The notes under the pieces are model-generated. The model made no database searches, was not told the DNA's origin, and saw nothing but the letters and a program-made list of their open reading frames with translations. A program made the position numbers and the translations under genes. From positions 91,564 through 155,563 of the forward strand of contig VXAI01000244.1 in the NCBI GenBank assembly GCA_013399305.1: a DNA stretch of 64,000 nt. Reading direction: 5' to 3'. This document shows positions 9,801 to 22,964 of the stretch, in pieces; the first letter of the stretch is position 1, and every line of letters begins with the position of its first letter. The DNA comes from Rostratula benghalensis (lineage: Eukaryota > Chordata > Aves > Charadriiformes > Rostratulidae).

Positions 9801-12800
9801 ACGGCCATTTATGTCTGGGTAAGCCTGGAGTGGCCCCAATGGCTTAAAAGGATTTACTCTAGATTTACAGGGGTGTAACCAACAGGGGGATTTGGTCCTG
9901 TGGCTGCAGTAATCCTCCCCGAGGTGGAAGCAGAGGCTTTCCCCCGAGGAACAGGGATTCTCATGAAAATGAACAAATGAAGCCCCAAAGGCCCTTTCTG
10001 AAGACTTAAAGCAGCTGATGGCTCCACACCAAGAGAAGTGCAGGTGCCCTGGTGTCCCCGAGCCCCTGAGGTGTCCCCGTGCTGACTCCCACAGCAGCAG
10101 CATTTGCTGGTCCCTCGGCTTGGGCTGTGCTGGGAAATTCCATCCTGTTCTGCCATAAATCCTGCTGAATCGGGGCGGAGGCGGCACGAGGGTGCTGTGC
10201 CCATCTCCCGCAGCAGCAGCTTCCCGGGACAGAGAGGCACAAACGAAGGTGCTGGGGAGGAAGGGAAAGCTCTTGGTCTTTATTTGGTCAGAGACGCTAC
10301 TGAAACCACTGCCCTCTTCCCAGGGGAGCGGTCCTGAGAGGGTCCCAAATCGCCAGAGCCTTCCCGGGAGCTTGGCCCTGCGCAGGGGCAGTCCCTGCAA
10401 ACAGGAAGATGCTCGGGAGGCTCCCAGGGCCCAGCCAGAGCAGGAGGCTCTTTAGGAAGGAAGCGCTGTTTATACCTTTTTATTTTGAATTTATATATAT
10501 ATTTGGATCCAGCCCTTTCCATGAGGTACGGCAGAAATTGAGGCCTCTTTTAGTCTGCAATTAACTCAGAGATGTTATTTGGTTCCTTAGGGGGAAAAAA
10601 AAAAAAAAGAATTTACTTTTCTTTGCTGTCTGCTTGCAGCAAAACACCCACAGATCTGTGCAGTAAAAACCAGCTTTTCTAACGACACCCATTGCCAAGA
10701 TCACTGCCCGGATTTTTAGGGAAATAGATTGTTCTTAAACACCTGCTTCGAGACACAGTTTCGGTGTCTCATAACGGTGGGTGTTTCTGGATTTTGCCCC
10801 TAAGACAGGTTAGTGGTGGAGGAATCACAACACACTTACCTACAGTGGAAGGGAATTTAGACAGAGCGCTTTGCTGGCTAAATAATAATAATAACAATGC
10901 TGCAATATTTGTTGTTGGCCCGAGAATAAGACTTAGTGCCTATTTTTGTGCAGCTTTACAGCACCTCAGAGCTGCCAAAGGAGCTGTGAGGGGATGGGAT
11001 GGTTGCCTTCATGGGACATTGGATGCCAAATCCAGTGTCTTGTTTTGCTGAAGAAGAAATATGGGAGCTGCATGTCTGGAAGCATGGTGAGATGAAGCAC
11101 CAGTGTTTCCACCTCCTCAGCTCCTCGCTGTTTTCTCTCCACTTCAGATATGTGGGGCCAGGGGTGACACTGCTGAGCTGGCCTTTGCTCATTTGAGAAA
11201 TGCAAATTGAGTTTGTTTGGGGTTTTGGTGCGAGGATGGAGTGGGGGGAACTCGGGACCTTGCCAGCAGGAGAAGGACCTGAGCAAAAGAGATGGGTTGG
11301 ACACACAGATATGGACAGACAGATTTATATCTGCACAAACCCACCTTAGCAGGTGGCAGGATGGAGTCCAGGCAGCGTGGGGTTTGCATTGGCCCAGCCT
11401 CAGCTGCAAACAAGTGTCACCTCCAGGAGGGATGGCCATTGTGTCTCCTGAGCTGGTCCTCACCCTCAAAACTCAGCACTGGGCAGAGTGGGGAGAAGAG
11501 CTGTGGGGAGAAGACCCATCGCCAGGCGCTGCCCCTCTGTGAGGCTGTTTGCTGCACACCAGTGAGTGTTTGATTTCCTTATCTTGTGGAAGTTTAATCT
11601 GGGGAGGAAATCCTGTGTCGTCCCCCCCCTTGCCTGCCTGGCATCACCGTGGCCTCAGGCCGTGCTGTGCAATCATTAAGGCAGGAAGGATCTTCAGGGC
11701 AGCCCCGTTACTGCTGGCCTGACGAGCACCCGGCCAAGGGTCCACGGCAGATAATGCCACGTGAGGATAAATGGCAGCGTTTCAGGTTCCCTGGATACCC
11801 ACGGCAAACATCGTAATTGGCTCTCAAAATAGCAAGGCCACTGACAAATAGACAATTTATGGCCACCTTGGGCTGCAGCCTGACAGGCTCTGCTGTCCCC
11901 GGGGAGCAGGGGCTCAGAGATGTCACTCAGGGGCTCTTGCTGGAAACGTACCCACTCCAAACCCAGCTTTGCACGGGGAGAACTCACTGCCCTGCCCGGG
12001 CTGGGGGGCTGGCGGGTACCCTCTGAGGTGGCACGGGAGCTCAGCTGGGAGCCGGGGGGGACGGTGACTGAGCAGCTACTGCTCCGTGAGACGTGGGAGA
12101 GGTGAGTCTGAGGGAGCAGCACTCGCTTTGCTGCGGGGTGATGAAGTTTGCTGCTGGCACCGCTTGCTCACCCACGGCCCAAGACAAACGCCCCTCCCAG
12201 CCGCCGGCAGAGCGCGGGGCCACCAGCGATCAGGCAGCCGTGGCCACAGCCCTGCACCGCCGTCCCACCACGCTGCCTTCGGGAAGCAGCACGGGCCCGC
12301 TCCATCCCTGTGTGCCAGCTCTCTGGGGCAGCTCTACCTGCCCTGGGCTGGTCCGTGGCCAGGCAAGAGGGAAGCTCCCCTCCTCCTCCTCCTCTTCCTC
12401 GCTGGTACACTGGGGTCAGGGCCACAGGCTGTCACTAGCACTGGGGCAGTACTAGCTGGGCTTGGAGGAGAAACAGCTCCAAATCAGATGCTCCAGACCC
12501 CAACTGGCCTGTTGTCCTCCGTAACTGATGTCCTTGTCACCAGGAGTGTTCAGCTGAAAGCCTCACAGGTTGGACAGGGTGACAGCAGGCAGCACAGGGG
12601 CTGGCTCCGAAGGGATGTGCAAGTCACCGTGCACAGCACAACTCACCGTGCACAGAGGAGACGTGGTGACACTGGAAAACCACACCAAGGACATTTCTTA
12701 GCAATTGCAAGATATTAGTCATTCTCATTCTACATCAACCCTCAATGGAAAACCCCACGTGCAGGCTGCCAGGACATCTGCCAGGGGAAAGACTCCTGGT

Positions 12801-15800
12801 AAAGCAGCAGAAACGACCAAGCCCCAGCAGATCCAGCGCTGAAGTCCTGCTGACATCGAAGCAGTTGCAGCACTGTGCCTAGAAGATCCTGGTTGGAGAC
12901 ACAAAGAGGTCACAGAAGTCACCTCCCTGGTCCAGGGGCAGCATAGAGGGGCTGGAGCCCACACTGAGCCACCCCATGGAGTGTTGGGGGGCACAGAGCA
13001 GAGAGGAGAAGTATCAGAGCTGCTGGCAGGGACAGGGAGCCTCAGCTCTCTCCCAGGGACGTGCCCCGGCAGCAGCACAAGGTGGTGACAGGAGCCATCA
13101 GTGAGAACCCGCCAGGCTGGTATGCAGCACCTCACCACAACACACGGCACAGGCAGTAAAACAAGTGATTAAATGGGCTGATATCTTTGTGGTTTCTGTA
13201 ACTGGAAATACGAGTGGAGTTTTCTGTTATTAAGGTAACTCCAAGAACTGCCCCGGTCACCCCACGAGCTGGGTACACATTCTGGTATATCAGATGGGAC
13301 GGCAGTTCTGGGGAGACTTCCTGCTGGTTTTGAGTAAATGTGAGATCTCCTGGCAGATAAATACCCCCCCTGGCACGCTGCTTCCTGCAGAAAACAGCCC
13401 TGGGAGGGCAGCTTTGTTCCAGCCCTCCCCACCACACAGGAACAACGCCAGGGGACTTGCCCCTCCTGGCCCTACCCAGAGCAGGACTCAGTCTGACGTC
13501 CACCCATCCATTGCAGTGGGAAGCCAAGAAACCAGGTGCCCCAAAAGCCAGCTGTTTGTCCCCATGCCATTCGGGTCACTGCTGGGCTATGTGCTGGGAG
13601 GGCAGAAGGTTCAGCTTTTTTTGCAGTACTGGACATTACCTGGCATAAATGCGGATAAAACTTCTGCCTATGAGACCTTAATCTTCCCAACACCATGTCA
13701 TGTACAAGAGCGTGTTAATCCCAGTGGACACACCTTGGGAAAGCAAGAGGTTTTGGTGGCAAATATAGAAGGAGACCAAAAAACAAGAACAATTGGCTGC
13801 ATTTTTCTTGAAGGCCTGTGAGCTGAAGGAAAGGTTCTGGAAGGGTTTGCGTGTGAACATGGGGAGAGGAACTGCCATTCTGTGCAGCTGGTGATGAAGC
13901 AGGGCCACCCATAACCCTGCCCTCAGGTAAAGCTTCTCTTCTCACAGACATCCACTAAAACAGCCCTGCCTCAGTGGGAGTTCGGAGCCATTGCACGTTG
14001 TAATATGGAAATTGTTACCAGTGGTGCTAGGAAATGCTCCGTTTCCCACCATCCAGGCTCAGTTATTAGTTTTGCAAACCCAAGCTCAGGTGACCAGGGA
14101 CGGGAGCAGGGAAGGCTGCAGCCTTGCTGCTGGGCTGGCCGTGCTTTGCAAGGAGCACTCAGGACCAGGGGACCAGCACTTGCCACACAGCCCCTGTCCC
14201 CAGGCAGAGCCACCACAAAGAGCTCTCACTGGGCTCTCGCTGTATCGAGCCAGCACCTCAGGCAGACGCCCTCGCTAACGCTGACACCAGCGGGGAGAGC
14301 ACCTGCAGCCCAAAGAGCAGGTGCCCGGGGGTGCTGAGCCCCGGGGGGTGATGCTCAGCCCCCTGTCCTGCAGCCGCTGCGGGTGGAGAGCGGCAGAGGC
14401 CGCGGGCGCTGGCGCGGCGCAGGCTGGCCCCGTCTCCCAGCGAACCCATCTGCTGAGTTTCTCACATCATATGCAACTGTTTTGTCTTTGCTCATTTCCA
14501 CTGCTAAACACTGGCTGGGGGATGAGCTATTTTAAAATGCATCTGCTGTTATTTATACAAACACTTTCTTTTCAAAGGGCAACAGAGGAAAGTGTTGAAA
14601 AGCAAAGCACCCCCAAAGGTTTCTGGGATGTGACTGGGCTGCTTTCCTGCCGGCGATGCAGACGCGCCTGCTGCTCGCTAGCGACAGGCACCACGGCTCC
14701 TCTTTTGAAGAGTTTACCACTGCCCAGGGTGTTTAGCTGGGGAAAGGCCCATCGGTTGTGCTGCTGCCTGTGGCCGGACACCCCAGGGTGACCCTGCCAG
14801 CCCCCCAGCCCCATCCTGCCTGCCCATAGGCACCACGGGCAGAAACTCCATGGGGGTGGAGAACCACGAGCAAGACAGCCCGTTCTTACTCAGGCAAAGT
14901 TTCCAGTCAACTGAGTCATAACTGGAGTGGAAATTACTCATGACCTGGTGAGGAGGCAACAGCTGATTTCAGAGAGGAATCCATGGTGGCGTTGCCAGTT
15001 GGATGGTGACCAGGAGACGCTGCTTCTGCCCAAAAGGGCGAAGGGCTACTGTACTTGGGAGTAGAACATTTTCTTTTCAGTACAGGCTGTGAGGAGACAC
15101 AGGTGCCTCGTGCTCCCTCTTGTTCAGTGTTTGCTTTGCTGTTAACATAAAGTAACAGCCTTTCTGTAGGAAAATACTCTTTGCAGAGCAAGAAGCATAA
15201 AGCCAGTATTATTAGCTTGTGTTCAGGAAGCAATCAGAAACTGAAGAGTGCTATCACAAGGCTAAGTGTTATTGTAATGGTAATTATAGTGGAGCAACAA
15301 ATAGAAAGGGCTGGGAAAGAGCCTTTCCTGAAGCAGCTGTTTTAAGACAAGCTCCCACTAATAGCTGAGAGCAGGAGTGAGAGACTGGAGACTGCCAGAG
15401 GGTCTCCAAGGCTATGGGATGATTAAGTCCACTTAGGAAAGCAGAGCAGCACTAATTGGAAACACACATCTCTGATCCAGGTACAGGTGAGTTCATGATT
15501 AACTCACTGATGTCTTCATAAACCCCGTCCTGCAGCCCTGGGCCTGCCCTGACTGGCTGCTGGTGGCCTGGGGTGACTGGTGACCTGCTACAGGGGAGAG
15601 TGGGAGAAGGGCTGTCTGAGGACTTGTGGTTCCCACTATGTCCAATCCCTGGATGGTGACAGTCACCAGGATTGATCCTGGAAGAAACCAGCTGTCAACT
15701 GGGAGACATCAGGAGCAGGTAATAAAGAAATCTCATAGAACTTGAGGGGTTTCCAGTTGCTTGTAGACAAGAAGCTAGATTGCTGCTTTTACCTACCAAT

Positions 15801-18359
15801 CAAAAATTACCCTGGCTATGCTACAGTCACTGTGTGACTGTTTAAACAAAGTGTTTAAAACCCATGAAAGGAAACATGGGAGCAAGCACTTGAGTTAAAC
15901 TTTCTCCTCTGTTGATTACACATGACACTTAATCTCAAGGCAAAGTTTCCCTTGTTGTGTGTGGTTATCAGCACACCTACAAAGTCAAAGGAATGTCTCT
16001 GACTTCCTCAAGTTTAATTTTTGTTGTAATTTTTTTTTTTTTTTTGCTTTTCTCCATGCTTCCTGCCCCTTTCCTGTGCTGCCTGATTCTACAGAATGGA
16101 AGTAGAAAAATGGGAGCTGCCCCTGTCCTAGAATCAGGTGAGACCAGCTGGGAGCTGCTGGGGAGGCTGAGGTTTGGTGCCCAGGTGACACACCAAGGCA
16201 CCACCTACTCGTGTGGGGTGAGGGAGTGCTTGGCTCCAAAGGCTTCTACAGGAAGAAGTTGGGTAATAACTGAAAACATGTGGTTGATGTTACCTTTGAG
16301 CAGCGAGCATGGCTCTGAGCTGGAAGAATAACACTCATTATTGCTCATTTTGAACCCCGCTGTCCTGGCTGTTTGTGCTGGGGACAGAGCCTCTGCTGAC
16401 CATTGCTGTGTGGTGCTCCGGGAGCTTCAACCTCCTCGGTTGGGCTTTGTCTCCAGCAAATCCAGCAGCTTTGGTGGAGCCCCTACCCGATTTGTACCTG
16501 GGATAAGTGAGGGCAGAAGCAGGCCCTGGGCTGTGCTGTATTTTAAGGGTTGGTCTCTGCACAGGGACATTTTTGGAGTGTCCTACAATCTTGTGTCACC
16601 CCTTGGTTCTCATCAGCTGCTGTTGCGTGAGTGAGTCCTGCATGGCCTTGTGCAGCCCTCGCCTGGGACAAGTAACTTTCCTTTTCATGGATGAGTGACA
16701 CGTTGTTGTTTTCACTTTCACTGGCCAGCACACCCAGAGGCAGTGGCTCTGTGGTGGTGGGGTGGGACTGCTCTGGTGTCTTCCCCTTTGCAGACACCCG
16801 TGTTTACCAGCTGGCTGGGAGGAAGGATGAAACAGCAGCAGCTGGAGAAAAGTCCCAGGGTAAAGGAACTGCAGGCAATGCATCCTCCAGCTTCCTTACC
16901 AGGGAAGAGCCGAGCTTCCAACTGCAGGCTGTTTCCTCCTGGGCCTCCAGGCTGCTGCAATAAATATTATACAGACCCCACGTCACCTTTCACGCCTGTG
17001 TTTCTGCTTGGCTGGGTGATTTGCAGTATGAGCTGCTGCTGGGTGAGATCCCACCCTAAACTGGGACCATCTCCTGTTATGTCTCCCAGCTTCTGAAACA
17101 CAAAATCACCTTTCTGTCTGAAAACAGCTACAGCAAACTGCTTGGCAGCAGCTCTCTGCCCTGGGTAGAGTAGCTATGGAGTGGGGAGGTGCATGGCTAA
17201 CAGATTGCTTGGAAAACCCATTCAAATGCAGCTCCACAACTAACACCAGTGATTAAAGATGAGAGAGGTACACAGGCTGTATTGGCTCCTGTTTTAGTGC
17301 TCTTGGGGTCATTTCTTTGCCAACAGCCTCCCCTGGCAGTAAGTGCCAGGCTGCTACAGTTTTGGACAAGTAAATTCTTGCTCGCAGAAAGCAAAGAGTA
17401 AAAGCAGTCCATTATGTTGCCATTAGACTAAAAAATGGGAAGCCCTGTGTGTGATAATAAGCAGTTCCTTGCCATACCTGAGCAGTGGGGAGTGTGATTT
17501 GCGCTTTCTTCCCCAGCGGGTTTCACAGCCTCCTATGATATTTATCTATAAAACCCTTGAACCAGAACCCTGTATCAGTCTCTGCCTTTCTCCCTACTCT
17601 GCAGAATCACAACGAGCAGACACCAGACTGACACTGTCTTTCCTGGCATGTTTGCAAGGTAGGATCACGCTTGGGAAGCTGCATAAGAAGCCTCCATCCT
17701 ATGTCCCTTTTGGAGAGGCCAGTGGCAGTCCTGAAGGAGGAAAGCCCAGGCTGCTGGTACTGGTGATAATGGGAGCCCTGTTCCTGCTGCCTTGTCCTCT
17801 CTGCAGTCCCTGTGCTCACCAGTGGAGACATCTCTAGGGCTCAAACCCAGAATGTACTTTGTGTTTGCAGGTACCAGTTGGGGTTCAGCCTCTCCTGTGT
17901 ATTCAGGCAGCTTTCATGGTACCAGCTGAGTTGGGAGAGAAGGGCAGCAGCTCTCCTGCCTCAGGGCTGTAGCTGATGGAAAACCCAGCCCAGGCTTTCC
18001 CTCTGCAAATTTGCTAGACCTTTTGTGGAGCACTGCCTTGGGACCAGCCCTCCCTCCCCAGTTCCACACCTCACAGCTTATCTGCCTAATTACCCTGTAG
18101 CTTCTCCCAGAAAAAAACAGGTCTGCTGTGGCCTGAGAAGGGCTGGTGGCTCTACCAGAGGAGTCTCTTTGGTCCTATCTGCTCTGGCTTTGGAGCTCCT
18201 GTCCCTCCACAGAACCTGTCCGATGCTGCTGTGTGTTAAATGATGCTTTATGCTCTGGTTCCTGCAAGGACACTGCACCTCTGAGCTCTGCAGCTGCAGG
18301 AGGGTGAGGGGAGATGAAGAGTGTGCTCAGAGACTATCGTGCAAAGGAGCCACTGTTGG
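6859..18359. other. Intergenic DNA, no gene recognised
   Basis: I see no exon series, RNA gene or clear transposon in this 11.5 kb. The longest frames (for example 8946-9641 and 13294-13821, plus strand) have no recognisable domain, overlap frames on the other strand and lie in GC-rich DNA where long chance frames are common. Short homopolymer tracts occur, such as the A run near 10591-10608 and the T run near 16029-16045. Confidence 0.5.
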
Positions 18360-18900
18360 TGTCAGTGATGTGTATGCACCCATAACAACATAATTAACTC
18401 ATTATTCCTAATGATACACTGCAATCTCATCTGTAAAGAAAATACTATGTTTGTGCTTCCAGAGCTCATATTGACATCTTTATAGTGAACATTTTTTCCT
18501 GATTCTTCTATGACTATAGTGTTAAAAAAAATCTATTATTGTAAGTTTAAAGGGGACCAGTTCCTTTTTTTGGTGCAATTTAAGTTGATATAATCAGGGT
18601 ATGTTCATCATGCAGTCAGCACCTTTACTTTTAACAACTAGAGCAATACTAATGTGTTATTAGTCTGATCAGTCTCAAATACACTTTCATTTAAATGTGC
18701 TGCTGATGTGTGTTGCTGAGCTGACTTCTCTCTCTACTCCTGTGATTCTATCAGCCAGGAATCCAAGCTCATTATGTGATTGCAAAGTGCTTCTGGATTT
18801 CATTAAATCAGCAAATGGGCATTAGCTAGATATTTACATCAGCTGAACTTGTGATAATTTATCCAATTGGGCAACTGTTATTTTGGAATTAAAAAAAAAA
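18360..18900. promoter_or_regulatory. AT-rich block, possible conserved noncoding element
   Basis: This 540-base block is clearly more AT-rich than the DNA on either side, has no simple-repeat structure and no open frame. It contains homeodomain-type cores such as TAATTAA near 18390 and several ATTA motifs, plus GATA-like and CATTAAA motifs. This texture is typical of distal enhancers in GC-rich bird chromosomes. Conservation cannot be judged from one sequence, so the call is tentative. Confidence 0.35.
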
Positions 18901-20689
18901 AAAAGTCCTGAGGGATTATGATTATTTTTTCCTTCTCTGTATAAAGTCTCAGTGCAACTCAGCTGCAAAACTGGGGAGGAATCTCAATCCTGCTGCAGGT
19001 GCTGGGGGTAATGGTGAGTTCCCTTCAGTCTCTCACTGCTGCCACACAGAGAAGGGCAGTGAGATGCTCAGTATCAATGGATTGACATCAGAGTCCAGAA
19101 AAGACATTCTTGTAGGCAACTCATGTTTCATAGAAATAGAAGGGTTATGATAAATTACAGTATTTTTAATAGAACTGCAATGTTAAGGGCTGCTGGGTCT
19201 CTTGGGCTGTCCAGGACATACCAGGTTGTACCCTCTGTGTGACAGGATGCAGAGATTTGCTTCTCTTTGCCTTTTAACCTTGTGCTGTTGCAGAGGTCGT
19301 GAGGAGCAGAAATCCCCTGCTGGGGGATGTCCACAGGTTTTACCCACTTCAAGCTGGTGTAAGTGATGACATCACTAATACCTTAGATATCCTTGAAATA
19401 ATAGGATTTGTTATAAATTGGAAAAGGCACTGAGGGAGAGACAAGGTGTGGACACAGGATTTAACACCCTGTTGACAGACTGAATGTGCTGCCCAGCGAG
19501 CACCCGTTGCACAAGAGATAAGGTGCAGCTGTGAAACGGGCTCCAGCCTGGTCTGTGCATGGGGCCGTGTCCCTCCTGCCAAAGAAGGACAACCTGTGGG
19601 GCTGGGAGAAACAAAAATCCAGACTTATTCCCTGTTGAGCTCCAGTAGGAAAATTCCCTCTGATTGCAGCTGAACTTAGACCCCCTTCTCCTCTTCTAAT
19701 CGTTTCATAACCAGGTTCACGTTCATCTAATTTCATGCGCTCGCACAGCCTGACTCAGCAGTAAATGTTATCAGCTCCCACTCAGACCTGCAGAAAGCTG
19801 AAAAAAGCCAACCTTCCCAGAACAGCCATCAAACAGCAGCTCTGTTCTGCTGAGTCAGGCCCTGAGCATGCCTGGACCCTCACTGTTTTGAAATTTAGGA
19901 GATGGTCCGCATCCCATGGAATAGATAAGTGTGCGAGTCGCTGGATACAGTGAGCTCCTTCAGTCAGTTGTGCTGAGTGGGAAAAGCTGCAGATGCATTG
20001 ATAACGGGGTCAAAGTTTATTAAACCTTTAAATTTAACGGAAACCTTGGGTAAAGCCTTTCAAAACGTTCTCCTGTGAGCACGTACTTTGAGTTTCCTTG
20101 TGCAGCTTCTATCTGCAGGAATGAATTGGTTTTACTGACTTAACTGCTGTTTTAGAAGATGTAATTATTGATATTTTGTCTCTGTGTTTTCCAGATACTG
20201 CCTTATGTTTTTAACAGAGCTGGTGACTTTCCTAAATTCACAGACTTCACGACAGTGCTTGTGTTCAGGGGAAACGACTCACTTGACCACCGGCGTTAAG
20301 CGTCCTGGAAGGCAGACGTGCTGCTGCGGGGAGTGAGCCCCGCTGCTGAGGCTGGAGGGGCCCAGTCCTGCAGAGACATAAAATGTGGAAATCCCTCTGC
20401 AGGGACGAGCCTGCCTCCAGCCACACAAATTGGGAAGCAGGGATTCACCTGCTCGCTCCCAGCACGGTGGTCCCCAGGGAAGGAGATGGATCGCTAGGAC
20501 GAGAGCCATAAACACTGGGGATTTATAGATGAGTACCAGCAGCAGAGTTGTACCTGGAAGCACAATTCTCTGCACTGTGTGTTTCTAATGCAGGCACAGA
20601 GAGTGGGAGCGGGAGAACTAGAGCACAGTTTTCTCTCAATTAGTGGGGGGATGAGAGTGGGCACTCTGAGCTGTATCCCTCTCCTGGCC

Positions 20690-20765
20690 ACTGACCTGCT
20701 GGGGATTTCAGGTAAATCATTTAATCTGTGTCTTAGTTTCCTCATCTGTAAAGGCAGGTGAGTGG
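20690..20765 (+). mobile_element. Second MIR-like ancient SINE fragment
   Basis: Reads AATCATTTAATCTGTGTC and then TTAGTTTCCTCATCTGTAAA, near 20715-20754. This matches the MIR core order of 'caCTTAAcctctctgtgcc' followed by 'tcagtttcctcatctgtaaa' closely. It has the same orientation as the copy near 6.2 kb. Ends are approximate. Confidence 0.65.
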
Positions 20766-21988
20766 TGTTTAGCATTTTTTTATTGGAGTTCTGGATGAAA
20801 GGCAGTGAGAATGCAGAAAATACTACAGTTCTCCTCTCATGTTTTGACAAATCCCCCGCTCGTGTCCCTGAATTTTGCAGGCGGAGCGAGCGGCGAGGTC
20901 AGTGTGCGCTGCTGCGGAGTGCTGCTGCCGGGCTCTGCCACCCTCTGCAGCGTCACCTGCAGCGACATCCCCGTCCCCAGCGGGGGTCGAGGTGACGACC
21001 TGCTGTCGCAGGCGAGAGATCCCTCTGCATTTTAAGCAGCGCTCATGGAGAGCCAGGCGTTCAGATCATGGAAGCAATTACAGCTCTTCACAGGGCACAC
21101 AGATGTAATTTTTTTTTTTAAACCAGAAAAAAAAAATTAGAAAATTTTATGGAAATTTATTAACTGTTGACATTAGCTTTTCTCGAGTATGTATTTTATA
21201 GCTGAATTACAGTTTGTGTGTGGAGCACGGAAGCAATGTAGCAGATCACGAGGCTCTGGGCAGGGACCGTGGTGAACCTCTGACCTGTCCTGTTGTGTGC
21301 GGCTGCTGTCACTCACAGCCCCCAAAGTGACACAAAAGCACAGACACAGCAGGATATAGGTGTGTTCTTTCCTCTTTCTGCATTTCTTCTGTTTCTCCTT
21401 GATTACAGGTATCTTCCACTTCCATCTTACATTTCTTTACACTTTTTTTTTTTTTTTAGAGAATAAAAAGTACCTAACACTATTATTTATTAAGTGCTGT
21501 GTTTCGGGGAACCTGTTTTAAGCTGTGCAGGTGACAAGAGGAGGGCAGCCGGGTGCTGGGGAGGCCCGTGTGCCCCGTGGCCGTGAGTGCTGGCCACCTC
21601 AGCCTTTCGGTAGCCACCCGTGCCCAGTTCCCGGTGCAGACATCGCCCTCCCTCCGTGAGGCACCGCTCCGGGCCTCGCTATCCGCCGGCTCCCTTCTCT
21701 GTCCGCCGCCACCCGGTGCCGCCGCTGGCCCCTTTCCCCCCGTGGTGTTTGCCGGGGAGCGGGGCGAGCGAGGACCCGGTGCCCGAGGGGAGGCCCAGGC
21801 CCAGCGGCCGCCATGGCCCCCGCGGCGGAGCCGGGACTCCCCTCCCCGGTGCCCTTCGCCCCGGGTGGGCAAGGCGGTGGGTGGCCGGCGGGAGGGGTCC
21901 CCGGGGCGGGCGACAGCACCTGCCCGGGCCCCCGGGTGCTGCCGCAGAACTTTTCAAGGGCCTGGGCGGTCACGTCCCCTCCCGTGGC

Positions 21989-22498
21989 NNNNNNNNNNNN
22001 NNNNNNNNNNNNNNNNNNNNNNNNNNNNNNNNNNNNNNNNNNNNNNNNNNNNNNNNNNNNNNNNNNNNNNNNNNNNNNNNNNNNNNNNNNNNNNNNNNNN
22101 NNNNNNNNNNNNNNNNNNNNNNNNNNNNNNNNNNNNNNNNNNNNNNNNNNNNNNNNNNNNNNNNNNNNNNNNNNNNNNNNNNNNNNNNNNNNNNNNNNNN
22201 NNNNNNNNNNNNNNNNNNNNNNNNNNNNNNNNNNNNNNNNNNNNNNNNNNNNNNNNNNNNNNNNNNNNNNNNNNNNNNNNNNNNNNNNNNNNNNNNNNNN
22301 NNNNNNNNNNNNNNNNNNNNNNNNNNNNNNNNNNNNNNNNNNNNNNNNNNNNNNNNNNNNNNNNNNNNNNNNNNNNNNNNNNNNNNNNNNNNNNNNNNNN
22401 NNNNNNNNNNNNNNNNNNNNNNNNNNNNNNNNNNNNNNNNNNNNNNNNNNNNNNNNNNNNNNNNNNNNNNNNNNNNNNNNNNNNNNNNNNNNNNNNNN
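21989..22498. other. Assembly gap of 510 N
   Basis: A run of unresolved bases in the middle of the CpG island. Such gaps are typical of GC-extreme promoter DNA in short-read bird assemblies. Long frames that cross it consist of unknown residues and should be ignored. Confidence 0.99.
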
Positions 22499-22913
22499 CC
22501 CGCGGCGCAGGGTGGACATCGTCCATCTTGTGCGGCCCCGCCGGCGAGAGCGGCCCGGGGGGGGAAGGCGGCCGGCGGGGGCCGAGGCGGGGGTGGCCGG
22601 CCCCGGGCGCAGCGCAGGGTCTCGCTGGGCCGCTGGAAATGCCCGCAGCTCCTCCGGTGTTGCGGTGGTCAGGAGTGCGCCGTCCCGCCGCTCCCCGGGA
22701 TGTAACGGGGCGTGAAGGCTCGGGCGCTGCCGGTCCCGGAGACCATGGAGGTACCGGGAGGGCGGGGTGGGCCGGGCGAGGGCCGGCCTTCGCCATGAGC
22801 CCCCTGCTCTGTCCCGGGTGGAGGGCAGGGGCTTGGGCAGGTGGGCTGAGCCGGGCCGGGGGGGCAGCCTGGTGGTCTCAGCACAAGCTGCGGTGGAGCA
22901 AGGCGCTGGTCCA

Positions 22914-22964
22914 TCCTCCTCCTCCTCCTCCTCCTCCTCCTCCTCCTCCTCCTCCTCCTCCTCC
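22914..22964. repeat. TCC trinucleotide repeat, 17 units
   Basis: An uninterrupted TCC run of 51 bases at the right edge of the CpG island. It yields meaningless poly-Pro, poly-Ser, poly-Glu or poly-Arg frames. The all-pyrimidine strand could form triplex (H-DNA), a known property of such mirror-symmetric tracts. Confidence 0.97.

Noticed and set aside
12624..12655. Short direct repeat TCACCGTGCACAG, two copies
   Set aside because: Only two 13-base copies in a GC-rich region; not a CRISPR array or target-site duplication, and no element lies between them.
13294..13821. 175-codon plus-strand frame, considered as a retroviral or novel gene
   Set aside because: No retroviral motif, LTR or homology recognised; compatible with chance in GC-rich DNA.
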